Shown here: in pieces, positions 10,947 through 21,093 of the stretch | Numbering within the stretch: position 1 is the first letter of the stretch | How the letters are laid out: every line of letters begins with the position of its first letter | DNA from: Aporrectodea caliginosa | Lineage: Eukaryota > Annelida > Clitellata > Crassiclitellata > Lumbricidae | NCBI GenBank assembly: GCA_020284085.1 | Contig: JACEVL010000493.1 | Coordinates: forward strand, 195,001-259,000 | Length of the DNA stretch: 64,000 nt | Reading direction: 5' to 3' | Translations under genes and position numbers: made by a program | The notes under the pieces: model-generated | Seen by the model: the letters and a program-made list of their open reading frames with translations, nothing else | What the model was told of the DNA's origin: nothing | Databases searched by the model: none

Positions 10947-13900
10947 CTGCAACGAAAGGAAACGGAGAATTGAAGGTAGCTGTTGTATTGACTTAGTACG
11001 TTAGATCGCTAGATTGGTCTTCATGAGGTAGGTCGATGAGAGGCGCTATATAAATGTCCAGATGCACGAAAAAGAATGCGAAAATGCGAAAAAGATTGCG
11101 AAGATGAAGAATGCGAAAAAGATGAAGAATGCGAAAAAGGTGAAGAAATGCGAAGACGATAAAGCAGAATGTGAAGAAGAATGAGAAGAAGAAGAAGACT
11201 GTGAAGAAGATAAAGTAGAATAGGAAGGTGAAGAATGTGAAGAAGAAGAATTCAAAGATTAAAAACATAAAAGGAAGAAGAATGTGAAAAAAAGAATGCA
11301 AAAAAGGAAAAGAATGTGAAGAAGAAAAAGAAGAATGCATAAGTATCCGGAGGAGAAGAAGATGGAGAAAGACCAAAGGAAGAAAGACAATGAGGATGAT
11401 GTTGATGTTGTATCAGGGCAGATCCGTTAGATAATATTCAATCAGGTTAGAATAGAACAGAAGTATATTGGCTTAGAGTTGACTAATATTAGAGATTATA
11501 TGAGATAACATTTGATTGGATTAGATTAGATAAGATTAGATTGGATTAGATTGGATTATATTAGATTAGATTAAGCTGTGGCTGGTCTAATCCTGACCTG
11601 GATCCATAGACTTCCTCAGTAGCGACGCCAGCGCCGATGATCCCTCCAATTCCGGCCATGATTCCAGGTAATCCGTGCAGATTGTTCACTCCACACGTAT
11701 CATGGACTTTGAGTTTCTTCAAAAGGAAAGGCTAAACAGGAAAACATCACATTCGCATCTAATCAAATCAAATCAAATCAAATCCAATCCAATCCAATCC
11801 AATCTAATCTAATCTAATCTAATGAGATGATCCACATAAAAGAATGACCAGAAAATTTATCGTTTCGTAGTTAATTCAGATAAGGCAAGGTACAGAAAAG
11901 AAAGGTAAGGTAAGTTGAAGGCAATTGAGCTGGATTTAAATGAACTGATTTTGAGTCAAATAAAAGCAGTTAAAAGAAAATCAGTTCGAGTTAAATAAAC
12001 TGAGTTTGAGTTAATGAAATCGAGTTAGCAAAACTGAGTCTGGGTACAGTAAGTCGAGTTAAATAAATCGAGTTCACGTTTAAGCGATAAGTTCGAGTTT
12101 AAAACAGTGATTTTGAGTTGACCAGCAGACACGAACCGTGACGAAGTAATAGCCCAGAACGGAGAGCACGCCAGCGATCGACCCGATGAGAAGTGCCGCC
12201 CATGGTTGTATCACCATGTCCGCCATCGTTCCTATGGCAACCCCTCCGGCCAAAGTGGCATTCTGAATGTGCACCTGCGATTAGGTACCATACACAGGTA
12301 AGACCAGAGCATGGTCACTACATCACATAACATCACACTAACAACATTATTATTCAGGTGGTGGCTCCAGTAAATGTTAGTGATGTGGCCGCAGCCACAC
12401 TATACAACATTGTATCACATCGTATTAAGTAACATCACATTAAATCACGTCCAACTACTTCACATCGCATCGCAACACATCACATGCAATAGTTTAGGTG
12501 TTATAATTGGGCCTCATGACTGAATTAGATAAGACTGGATTAGCTTACATTAGATTGGAGTAGATTAGCTTAGGCCTATATTGGATTAGATACCAGATTA
12601 GACTAGAATGGTTTAGATTATATAAGATTGGATTTGGACGGACCATGTTGAACTTGTCCTTGTGAAGGAGAGCAGAGACGGCGAAGCTGGTGACGACACA
12701 AGCGGCCAGTGAGAAGTAGGTGTTGATGACGGCCCTGTACTGTCCCTCGCCCACGGCTATTCCGCTGTTGAAGCTCGGCCAGAACATCCAGAGGAAGATC
12801 GTACCTGCAGTCACACAACAAGTGTCCAACATAATATATACATCTACTACACTGGTCCATCACACAACAACAATATAAAATCTAATAATAATGTAATATA
12901 ACTCACTTAACAATACAATAATGTAATAATAATGTACTACTGTAATAATGCCAGCGTAATAGGGGTCATAGGTCTAACCGATCATGGCGAATAGGTCTGA
13001 GTGGTAGACAGAGACTTCCTTCCCCTGGGCCTTTCCGATGTCTTCCGTGTAGAGAAGACGAGCGACCGTCAGTCCAAAGTAGGCTCCGAACACATGAACG
13101 ACCATTGAATCTCCAATGTCAGACGCCTATAAACAACGTATTGTATTGTATGTATCAATTTATATAGCGCCTCTCGCAGTGCACACCCATCAGAGGCGCT
13201 CCCGGTGCGAAAGACCCAGAGAAAAGAGAGGTCTTCAGCCCACCAGTTAATAAACAGGAACATGTCACAGGAGGAAGCAAATTCCATAGTGCAGGGCCAA
13301 TGAAGGCAAAGACTCGCGTTTTAGCCATAGCAGTTCTCGCTCGCGGGACAAATAGATCATGCCGGTTTAATGAGCGTAGCGGGCGAAGAGAAGTAGCCGA
13401 GGCCGGCAGCCGGATACGGTCGCAGAGATACTTGGGAGCTCGGCCAGTAAACGACCGGTAGATTAAAGAAAGTACCTTGAGCTGAACCCGAGCAGTAAGA
13501 GGGAGCCAATGAAGGTGGTCAAACAAGAAACCAGAGATGTGGGATGAGCGAGGAAGTCGAGCTATTAGTCTGGCCGCAGAATTTAGAACAGACTGAAGAA
13601 GAGAGAGAGACGAACCTTTGGGAGACCAACCAAGAGAGAATTACAGTAATCAATCCGAGAGCAGACGAAGGCATGGACAACAGAGGTAAAGACAGAGGAG
13701 GAGAGAGCGTCGGATTGCTCTAAGACGCCTCAGGTGGAAGTAAGAGGAACGTGTAAGCTATGTTCAGAAAAGGTAAGGGTAACTACGCCAAGGTCTCGTT
13801 CACTGGAGTGGAAAGTGAAGGATGGGAATCTCTCTGCAAGAAGAGGGAAATCTAGCTTAAGAAGCTGTTGACGAGTAACCGCAATTGTAATAATTGTGAA

Positions 13901-16900
13901 TGTAAATTACACGGCTTTCTGAAGCGACCACCGTATGGCTCCGACGCTGCTCCTTTTCAATAAAAGAATCGGGTGATATCATTCACCGTTTCAAAGGGTG
14001 CCGCGCTTGTTGCGACTATTTCTACATTGCTTTAAGTTAAAAACATTATAGCAATGATAATTAAAACTTTTTTCACATGTTTTTTTCTCGAAAAGGCTGT
14101 ACAAATATTATGGGACTTCTGCCATTCAACTATTCCGTCGCACCCAGGTTGAAGAGACTATGCTACACGAATAATGCTGAACATACATGCATGAGAGAAA
14201 ATACTCACATGGAACAGACTTCAACAGAGAACACAAATCTTCTAACAAAAACGAACTAAAGAATATAAGAAGGCAAACCTTACAAAGATAGAAGAGTTTC
14301 CTTACAACGGTAGAAGACTTTTCTTACAAAGGTAGAAGACTTTTCTTACAAAGGTAGAAGACTTTTCTTACAAAGGTAGAAGACTTTTCTTACAAAGGTA
14401 GAAGACTTTTCTTACAAAGGTAGAAGACTTTTCTTACAAAGGTATATAGAAGACTTTTCTTACAACGATAGAAGACTTACCTTACAAAAGTTGTGTACTT
14501 ACTTTACAAAGGTGGAAGACTTACTTCACAGAGGTGGATGACTTACCTTACAAAGGCGGAAGACGATGTACTCGTTGACCTGGAAGAATATGACCTCAAG
14601 CATCGCCATTACGAGCAGCTGGAGAGGGTTGATCTTTCCAAGAACGGCACCGAACGATATGAGAATAGTGGCCGCAGCAAATTCGGCGTTTATCAGGCTG
14701 CATTGTAATCAATACAATTGGATTAATGCTTTATTGTTACCAAGACAATTGAAAATAAGCCTTAAATGATGCCGCTCCATTGTTATAAAGACAATCGATT
14801 CAAGGTTGCATTGTTATCAAGACAATTGAATGAAAGGCTTCATTATTATCAAGACAATTGAATTAAGGCTGCATTGTTATCAAGATATTTAACTACTTAA
14901 AGCTTTAGTGTTTTCAAGAGAATTGGATTAAAGCTCTATTGTTATCAAGACATTTAACTAAGGCTCTGTTGTTTTCAATACAATTAAACTAAGGTTTCAT
15001 TGTCATCAAGACAATTGGATTAAGGGAATTTAAGGCTGAATTTTTATAAAGACAATTGAATTAAAGACAAAACAAGTATAGCCTCAGTCCACCATATAGA
15101 CAGTATAGGCCTATCCGATTACAATCGCTCATTTATTCCTCTATAGAAGCCATAATTAGAATAGATTATGAAAACAATTTAACATGTACTTGTTACTAAC
15201 ACTTAGCATTTCGACTGACAGTTGACATTGTAAAGCATCCTAGAAGCAATTCACTACTCGCGCTGCTATATAAATCGTCGTAATTACAATAAATATCAAT
15301 AGCTTCGCCTAGATCACATGCAGCCTATTATTACTGTTACTTAAGTAAGTAATTAACTAACAAACAAACACATGTATGAGTAGAAGTCAAGAGAGAACAT
15401 CAAGTTTAGTATAGACCATATTAGGTTTTCTTGGCTCCTATTGCACTGCACTTGTTGATTCATGACTGTAACCGTAATTGTTTTGTATTTAAAAATTTAT
15501 AAAGCGCCTCTCACAGTGAACAGAGGTGCTCCCAGTGCGAAAGCCCTCGACAATAAAGACAAGTATTGAGGTTGCGAAAAGATGTAGCAGGACCACCGGA
15601 TAGTATGGTAGAGCGAACAAAGAGGGGAAATTGATTCCATAGCGAAGGGCCAATGCAGGCATAGGCACGGAATTGAGCTATGTACTGTAATACCTGTTCT
15701 GTGTAAAAAACAACTATTCAAAACTGTTTAAAAGATAATAATTCAAGTGTCATTGTTCTCACTCTGTCATGTGGAGACGGATGAGATAACCTTTTCCAAA
15801 GTGCATGAGCCATCCGCTAGTGAGCGTGGCCCACTGGATCACCAGAGCAGAGACGAGCATGTTCAGAGCAACGCTGCTGAACCCATAGCGCTTCAGGAAG
15901 GTCATCAGAAAACCAAAGCCAATGAATATCATCACGTGTATGTCCTGGAAGACTGCAACCGCCAAACAAACAAACCTCCCCCATTACAACTGTTATTGGT
16001 CCACGTAATTATAAATTCCCATAGCGCCACTTCAAGAGAACTGATATCAGGCACCGTTACACTTAGTACAGAACCAATAAAAGAAGACATTCGCCTATCC
16101 GTAAACACGAACAAAACTCCTTCGCAGGTGTTTTATGGTCGCTTGGAAGAACGCCGCACAGACATACATATCCACATACATATATGTATACATGTATAGC
16201 TATATTCAAATTCCATGACTCACATAGATAACATACTTGTATCATACGTAAACGGATATCAAGCTTGTCTTCTCCGAACACGAATAGCATCCTTGTCTTT
16301 CACAAACGGATAGCAGACACTTGTCTTACACTTAAATGAATAGCATACTTGTCCTATACTTAAACGGAGAGCATACTTGTATCATACTTACATGTATAGC
16401 ATTCTGTAGTTTCATACTTACACGGATAGCATACTTGCCTCATACTTAGGGGTCATTGCATAATTACGTAACGCCGAAAATGACCGTTTTTGACCCACCC
16501 ACCCACCCTATAACGCTTCGTAACGTTTCCCTAGATCCACCCACCCACCCTCCGGAGCGTTACGTATTTATTGTTGTGAAAAATCATTTTAGATTTATTG
16601 TGAACGCGTAATATCCGGGCGAGTATCGTGAAGAAGAAGCACAGACAGTTTGCAAAAATGACGATCTGCTGGTATTGGATCTTCGTCAGCAGTGTATTAG
16701 ACACTAACTTAGTGTTGACTTATACTATTGCGTGTTTTTAGTGAAGTTTTGAATCAATGGCACGAAGTTTGAACTTCGATCACATCGTGTCTAACGTGCC
16801 ATTCGATGTTAATTTAAACTTCCTTTATAACTAAACTTTTGGTAAAAGCGTTACGTAACGTTCAGCTCCACACACCCACCCACCCTCGTAACGTTTCGTA

Positions 16901-17156
16901 ACGTTTTCAAGGACCCCACCCACCCACCCTGGAGCGTTACGTAATTATGCAATGACCCCTTACAGAGATTGCATACTTGTATGGTTAACATACTTAGCAT
17001 ACTTGTTCCATACTCACACGGATAGTACATGGACACTTGCTGTTCTGCCATTTCCGAGCTGAGTTTTTGCGGGTACCTGACAAAGACCGCGAACAGCACA
17101 ACGAACAGAACTTGCAGGACAGCCGCCACAACCGTGAACCTTCCAGTCTTCAGCAT
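10831..17156 (-). CDS. Rh-type ammonium transporter, 8 exons (3' end missing)
   Basis: Rh glycoproteins (RhBG/RhCG type) are multi-pass plasma-membrane channels for NH3/NH4+ and probably CO2. Exons in transcript order: 17156-17018, 15952-15763, 14697-14547, 13126-12979, 12804-12644, 12274-12137, 11731-11598, 10946-10831. Phases match at every junction (1,2,0,1,0,0,2), giving about 392 residues against a family length near 450-480. Family hallmarks in order: [47 protein letters not shown] with the first pore His, [16 protein letters not shown], [43 protein letters not shown] with the second pore His. The twin histidines and the preceding Asp (SDIGDSM) are kept, so the pore should work. The start is the ATG at 17156-17154, followed directly by a hydrophobic helix. 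The C-terminal cytoplasmic tail exon was not found. Confidence 0.93.
11055..11400. repeat. Polypurine GAA-rich stretch
   Basis: Irregular GAAGAATGCGAAAAAG-type repeats in the intron between Rh exons 8 and 7, next to a GGCGCTATATAAATG LINE-tail motif at 11040-11057. Confidence 0.75.
11490..11828. repeat. (GATTA)n / (TAATC)n pentamer tracts flanking Rh exon 7
   Basis: TTAGATTGGATTA-type pentamers at 11490-11577 and their complement (AATCTAATC, AATCAAATC) at 11757-11822 sit on either side of exon 7. Similar tracts occur at 12530-12635 and 22870-23200, so it is a genome-wide intronic simple repeat. Confidence 0.75.
11598..11731 (-). CDS. Rh gene exon 7 (second pore histidine)
   Basis: Starts [20 protein letters not shown]; the His of NNLHGLPGI is the second twin-His of the pore. 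It continues GIGGIIGAG and ends phase 2 before the donor GTCAGG. Acceptor TGTTTAG. Confidence 0.92.
12137..12274 (-). CDS. Rh gene exon 6
   Basis: 46 codons, phase 0 both sides, beginning [16 protein letters not shown] and ending LGYYFVT before the donor GTTCGT. Confidence 0.92.
12644..12804 (-). CDS. Rh gene exon 5
   Basis: Encodes [17 protein letters not shown] and [19 protein letters not shown], textbook Rh blocks. Acceptor GACTGCAG, donor GTCCGT after AACATG. Confidence 0.92.
12979..13126 (-). CDS. Rh gene exon 4 (first pore histidine)
   Basis: Starts [19 protein letters not shown]; the Asp and His match the conserved pore Asp and first twin His of Rh/Amt channels. It ends DLFAMI plus one base before the donor GTTAGA. 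Confidence 0.92.
13150..13880 (-). pseudogene. LINE (L2/CR1-like) RT 3' end in Rh intron 3
   Basis: The minus strand carries non-LTR RT C-terminal motifs in order: a DLGVV-like motif, INYCNSLL-like decayed text, [61 protein letters not shown] and PALWNLLPP. It then ends in the tail GGCGCTATATAAATTG and ATACA repeats. Several stops and a frameshift lie upstream of 13526, so it is dead. It explains the many GCGCTATATAAAT fragments elsewhere. Confidence 0.85.
14275..14572 (-). repeat. 22-bp array containing Rh exon 3 donor
   Basis: About 13 units of 22 bp. On the minus strand a unit reads GTCTTCTACCTTTGTAAGAA plus AA. The first unit, at 14552-14572, is the real end of exon 3 (GTCTTCCGCCTTTGTAAG) plus its donor. 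The next three units carry GTAAGT; distal units are homogeneous and have lost it. This is sequence observation; copy direction from exon outward is inference. Confidence 0.85.
14547..14697 (-). CDS. Rh gene exon 3
   Basis: 151 bp encoding [20 protein letters not shown] and the following helix [20 protein letters not shown]. The donor is AAG/GTAAGT. An earlier GTAAGG five bases upstream is out of phase with exon 4. Both of its splice sites belong to tandem arrays. Confidence 0.9.
14692..15075 (-). repeat. ~31-bp array containing Rh exon 3 acceptor
   Basis: About 11 diverged units. On the minus strand a unit reads AATTGTCTTGATAACAATG then CAGCC. The exon-proximal unit is the real acceptor (CAATGCAG/CC). 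A second perfect CAATGCAGCC occurs near 14868. Confidence 0.8.
15485..15690 (-). pseudogene. LINE 3' end in Rh intron 2
   Basis: Minus-strand motifs '[14 protein letters not shown]', '[12 protein letters not shown]' and the tail GCGCTTTATAAATTTT match the end of the LINE at 13150. 5'-truncated. Confidence 0.6.
15763..15952 (-). CDS. Rh gene exon 2
   Basis: 190 bp, acceptor GGTTGCAG, donor GTGAGA. It encodes [20 protein letters not shown], the most conserved early Rh block, then [10 protein letters not shown]. Phase 1 in, phase 2 out. Confidence 0.9.
16200..17025 (-). repeat. ~28-31-bp array containing Rh exon 1 donor
   Basis: Units on the minus strand resemble CTATCCGTGTAAGTATG followed by ACAAGTATG. 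The first unit spans the exon 1 end CTATCCGT and its GTGAGTATGG donor. The array continues to about 16200 and is interrupted by the 16449-16959 MITE. Confidence 0.75.
16446..16962. mobile_element. Harbinger-like MITE with TTA duplication
   Basis: The body 16449-16959 (511 bp) has near-perfect 26-bp inverted ends GGGGTCATTGCATAATTACG... and is flanked by TTA on both sides, a 3-bp duplication typical of PIF/Harbinger. Inside each end, CCCACCCACCC/CGTAACGTTTC blocks are in direct, not inverted, order. No ORF. Inserted into the exon-1-donor array. Confidence 0.75.
17018..17156 (-). CDS. Rh gene exon 1 (start codon)
   Basis: Starts MLKTGRF and continues into a long hydrophobic first helix ending VFVRYP, as in Rh proteins. 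It ends TATCCGT before the donor GTGAGT, phase 1. That donor is the first unit of an intronic tandem array (see 16200-17018). Confidence 0.85.
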
Positions 17157-17224
17157 TATGGTCTGATCAAATCTAATCAAATGAAATAAAATCTAATATG
17201 TTAATCGAATGACCTCTATGGCGC

Positions 17225-17239
17225 ACTTATTATTATTAC

Positions 17240-17288
<49 letters not shown>

Positions 17289-17700
17289 ATAATAATTAGT
17301 GATACTATTAGGCTATTAATTAATTAATTAAAATTTGTACCGCGCGCACGCTCTCATCGAAATGTGAATCTGAGGCACGGATAGTCAGTTGCCAGGGAAG
17401 ATGCAGTTAGATATCCAAGTGCTTAAAAAAAGTAAAAATATCGGTAGTGAGTTTTGAGCCGTTTTTTAAAGGAAGGAAGTGAATATGAGCTACGAAGAGA
17501 GAGGGGAAGTCGATTCCATTCACTGGAGGCAGAGGCATGGAATGCACGCGAGCCTTTAATTGTTCTGCATCGCAAGAATTCAACTCAGAATACAGCGCAG
17601 AATACAACGCACGATGATCGCTGTCTGTTCAAGACTACAGCAGCGTCCGGCCCCGAAGAAAATAAAGATCACGTGACTGCGGGCTAAATCAGTAGGTCAA
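17225..17700 (-). repeat. (ATT)n plus dispersed LINE-related repeat, copy 1
   Basis: ATT triplets (17237-17287) precede a 350-bp sequence shared with 43795-44050. In both, the minus-strand reading has a Pro-Leu-Pro-Pro...NGID motif and a KLT...F segment. At the second site it is contiguous with RT motifs, so this is a LINE fragment. Confidence 0.6.
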
Positions 17701-17984
17701 ATGAAATCTAATCAAACCCAGAAATTTCTATAGCACCTTTGAAACATACTGATGGTCTCAGTTGGGTTAATCAATAACGCGGCGAGTCAAACTTGGTATA
17801 AAGAAAACGGCAAAGCGAGCACTGTTCTAACGCTTGGTCGGAATCTAAACTGTCAGCACTCGTATACGTTTCGGGTTTACTCTGTTTTTACAACTGACCA
17901 ATCTTAATAATTATAGTAACAACAATATCGATAATATTTAGTAATGATAATAATATTAGGCCACTGATAGAGGTTGACAGGGTA

Positions 17985-18760
17985 GCGGAATGGGCCGCCT
18001 TCAGCCATCCGGTCAAAAGGGCCAGGTTAGGGGCGCTGACCTCTCCTCATGCGGGGATTGGCTATCAACTATCCCGGTGACCTCTTACGGTTTGTATCTG
18101 AGCAATGAGGCAATCCGGGTGGCCGTTGGACTGCGTCTTGGGCTGGACATCTGTGTGCCCCGCTCCAGTGTCAGTGCGGAGAGACCTCCGACCCAAGGGA
18201 CACCACGGGTTGGTCTGCAGACGATCGACAGGAAGAACAGCCACTTTCTGGTCAACGACTTAGGATGGATGGCACTCGCGAAGGCGGATATCCCCAGCTC
18301 GAAGGACCCGCCGGGCCTGATCAGATCGGACGGGAAAAGACCGGACGGGAAAAGACCGGACGGGGCCAACCTCGTACCATGGGCCAGAGGCAAATACATC
18401 GCCTGGGACTTCACAACCATCCAGACATGGGCGGCCTCCTATATCCACCTGTTGTCATCTGTACTCGAAGGGGCTGCGGAACATGCTGCGGATCCTAAAT
18501 GCACCAAGCCACGCTCCTTGCCTCCCACGTCTTCGTGCCGATCGCAGTCGAGACACTGGGACCCATCAATCGCGCGGGTCGCGACTCGCGAGTTCTTGGT
18601 GGAGTTGGGCCACCGAGGAGCCGCTGTTTCCGGTGACCCAAGGGGGACAGATTACCTCTACCAGAGGCTATCAATTTGCTCTCAGCGTTTCGGCGCCGCT
18701 GCTTTTACAGCCTACAGGCACCCTCACACTGCACCTCGGAGACAAGGACCGCGAACTCTA
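17985..18760 (+). pseudogene. LINE polyprotein C-terminal region
   Basis: Open 282-codon frame with motifs of invertebrate non-LTR polyproteins after the RT: GDWLSTIPV, AIRVAVGLRLGLDIC, RKNSHFLVNDL, PPGLIRSDGKRPDG (with a duplicated GKRPD unit), LVPWARGKYIAWDFTTIQTW, VLEGAAEHAADPK, then LYQRLSICSQRFGAAAF. A normally present Cys/His cluster is missing. No RT upstream, so a truncated copy despite the open frame. Confidence 0.75.
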
Positions 18761-18839
18761 GGCTTGACCAAACATATGTTATTTAGTTTCTACCTCGGGA
18801 AAAATAATAATAATAGCAATAATTATTTGTCAGAATGAT

Positions 18840-19616
18840 CGGCCGCTCCAGAAGACCATTGAACACTTAGTTTTACTAGCCTGAGGGAACAGAACCACCT
18901 TATGTGAAAAAAATGACAATGATAATAATAACAACAGCAACAACAAAAATAACAACAGCAACAATAAAAATAACAATATTAACTCCAGTAATAATAATAA
19001 TTACTCTGAATAAATCAATTAGGCCTAGTGATCAGGCCTTCAACATTTGCGCACAGGCTGCCTGAGACTTGGCTTGGCGGCGCTTTGTGGCATACCTGCC
19101 CGGCCTACCTGGATGATTGGCAATTCACGTCACCTGTGCAACACGCATGCCTGATTGACGCTTTATCACCTGGACAGCCGATCGACGCTGATTTTGGCAT
19201 CGCCTTACCTGCTCAGGTGTTCGGCCTGCAACCTCAAGGGGCGGCTTCATCGGAGGGGCGGAGTTTGGACAAGGCCTTTTGTGAAGGTGTCTATCTACTA
19301 GTATCTAGGTACGCCCCGGAGCAGGATTGGTTTATTTGGTAAAACATAGGAAAGGTTTGTATTTTTATACATCTTGGATCGTTACGTTAAGAATAATAAT
19401 ATAATAATAATAATAGCAGCAGCAGCAGTAGTAATAATAATAGTAATCATAATAATTCTAATAACACTACATTCTAATAACTACTAACAATAGTAACTAT
19501 AACAATAATAAAATAGAATAAGAGTAAATTAGTCCTAGTGATTAGGCCTTCAGCAATTGTGCAGTCTGCCCGAGTAGGTTCCTCTTTGCTTATGTTGTAT
19601 ACATCGCATTGCATAT
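18840..19616. other. A+T-rich intergenic DNA with AAT runs
   Basis: AATAATAAT/AACAGCAAC runs at 18918-19015 and 19390-19470. A 100-codon open stretch at 19028-19342 has balanced composition and may be another mobile-element fragment, but I do not recognise it. Confidence 0.4.
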
Positions 19617-20178
19617 ATTGGAACTAGGGCTGCGAAAGTTAACGATTAATTAATCGATTAATCGTTAATTAATTTTAACGATTACATTTATTTTTAATGA
19701 TTAATCGAAGACCGCTTTTTATATTCGATAAGAAGCCTCGGTATTGTAGCCCTTGTGACTAATAAATCCAACACCGCTTACTTATTTACACATTTCCAAC
19801 GGAAACGGTTCTATTGTCAACAAAACACTTTGCTCACTAGAACCTAGCAGTGTTAGCATTCTAGTTTGTTTACGTAACTGATTGAAGGAAGATATTTAAA
19901 CTGAAAAACGTAAACAAGACTACTAATATGAACAAATAACTATTAAGTAACTCCTAACTAGCGATAAATATTAATAAAACTATTAAAAGATAAACAATGA
20001 ACATTATGCTAATTTTGCATAATTATTATGTCATTATTTATTTTGGGAAAATAAAAAAAGAATATACTTACGTACTTACTTACTTAATACATTTAATCAC
20101 AATTAACTATTAATTAATCGTTAATTTTTAAATAGTTAACAATTAAACAAACTAATCGTTAACAGCCCTAATTGGAAC
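19617..20178. mobile_element. hAT MITE (546 bp) with 8-bp duplication
   Basis: The body 19625-20170 begins TAGGGCTG and ends CAGCCCTA. Inverted repeats include GTTAACGATTA. ATTGGAAC at 19617-19624 is repeated exactly at 20171-20178. The interior is A+T-rich and non-coding, with repeated TTAATTAATCG palindromes near the left end. Confidence 0.9.
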
Positions 20179-20309
20179 ACTCTTAAAGTGGCGTTACTTA
20201 AATGTTCAATTGCAATTACTATTTCAGTCTGTGTTTTGGCTTGCATTGAATTGCATTGCGAAGTAGGTTACACTACTTTACATTACGCGACATCACATTA
20301 TACGACGAG

Positions 20310-21093
20310 ATGTGGATCACCCACAGCGCCACACCATTCCGAGACGAATCTTCATCTGCTGTGGAGTGCGAATGGCCACGTGTTTCGGAGATGCTCTTAA
20401 GCACCGGATGCATCAGCATCAGCAGCCGAGCCTCCGTGACGTCTATGGCACCAAAAGCGTCTTCGACTGCACCAGATGCCTTCTCCCCATGCGCTCTGGC
20501 ACATCGCTCTTCCATGGCACCACTACCTCTGGCAACACCACCTCTGTCACCACCACCACCACTAGCATCATCACGTCTGGCACCACCACCACCGCTGACA
20601 CCACCGTCGAACGTGCCAACCGCGACGCTGGCACTCCCAGAATCCTTACAACGGCAGTCATGGACGAATAGCAAACCTCTCACTAAACACGTCTTGGGTC
20701 CAGTACCAGAAAGAAACTCAAAACCAGGAGTGGGTACAGCGAAGGGAAACGACAGGGTTGGGGACTACCGCTCTTCTGGCTCCCTCTCCACCCTTCGGGA
20801 CACTCCCAGCACCACCCAAGACAACAACGAAGACGGCAGAACCTCAGTTGAATGTCTTGTCTGCGGAGACAGAAGCTCTGGAAAGCACTACGGTCGGGCG
20901 ACGTGCGAAGGGTGCAAGAGCTTCTTCAAGAGAACGATCCGACGCAAGCTGACCTACGTCTGCCGCTCGGAGTCCCATTGGACAGCTGGAGGAGGAACTG
21001 GAAAAGGTGGATGCCCAGTCGATAGAAAGCGTCGTAACCAGTGCCAACGCTGTCGATTCCAGAAATGTCTACAGGTCGGGATGAAGGCTGAAG
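20310..21093 (+). CDS. NR2F-like exon 1: N-terminus and DNA-binding domain
   Basis: 261 codons plus one base, donor GTTCGT after GGCTGAAG, the same position as the vertebrate NR2F intron (after VGM..E). It encodes [34 protein letters not shown], the insertion, then [20 protein letters not shown]. Confidence 0.9.

Noticed and set aside
10993..11376. 127-codon minus-strand Phe-rich 'membrane protein'
   Set aside because: GAA-rich simple sequence read backwards; no conserved motif and it ends in a LINE tail.
14275..14572. CRISPR-like array
   Set aside because: Units are contiguous without unique spacers and the DNA is animal; it is a tandem repeat tied to a splice site.
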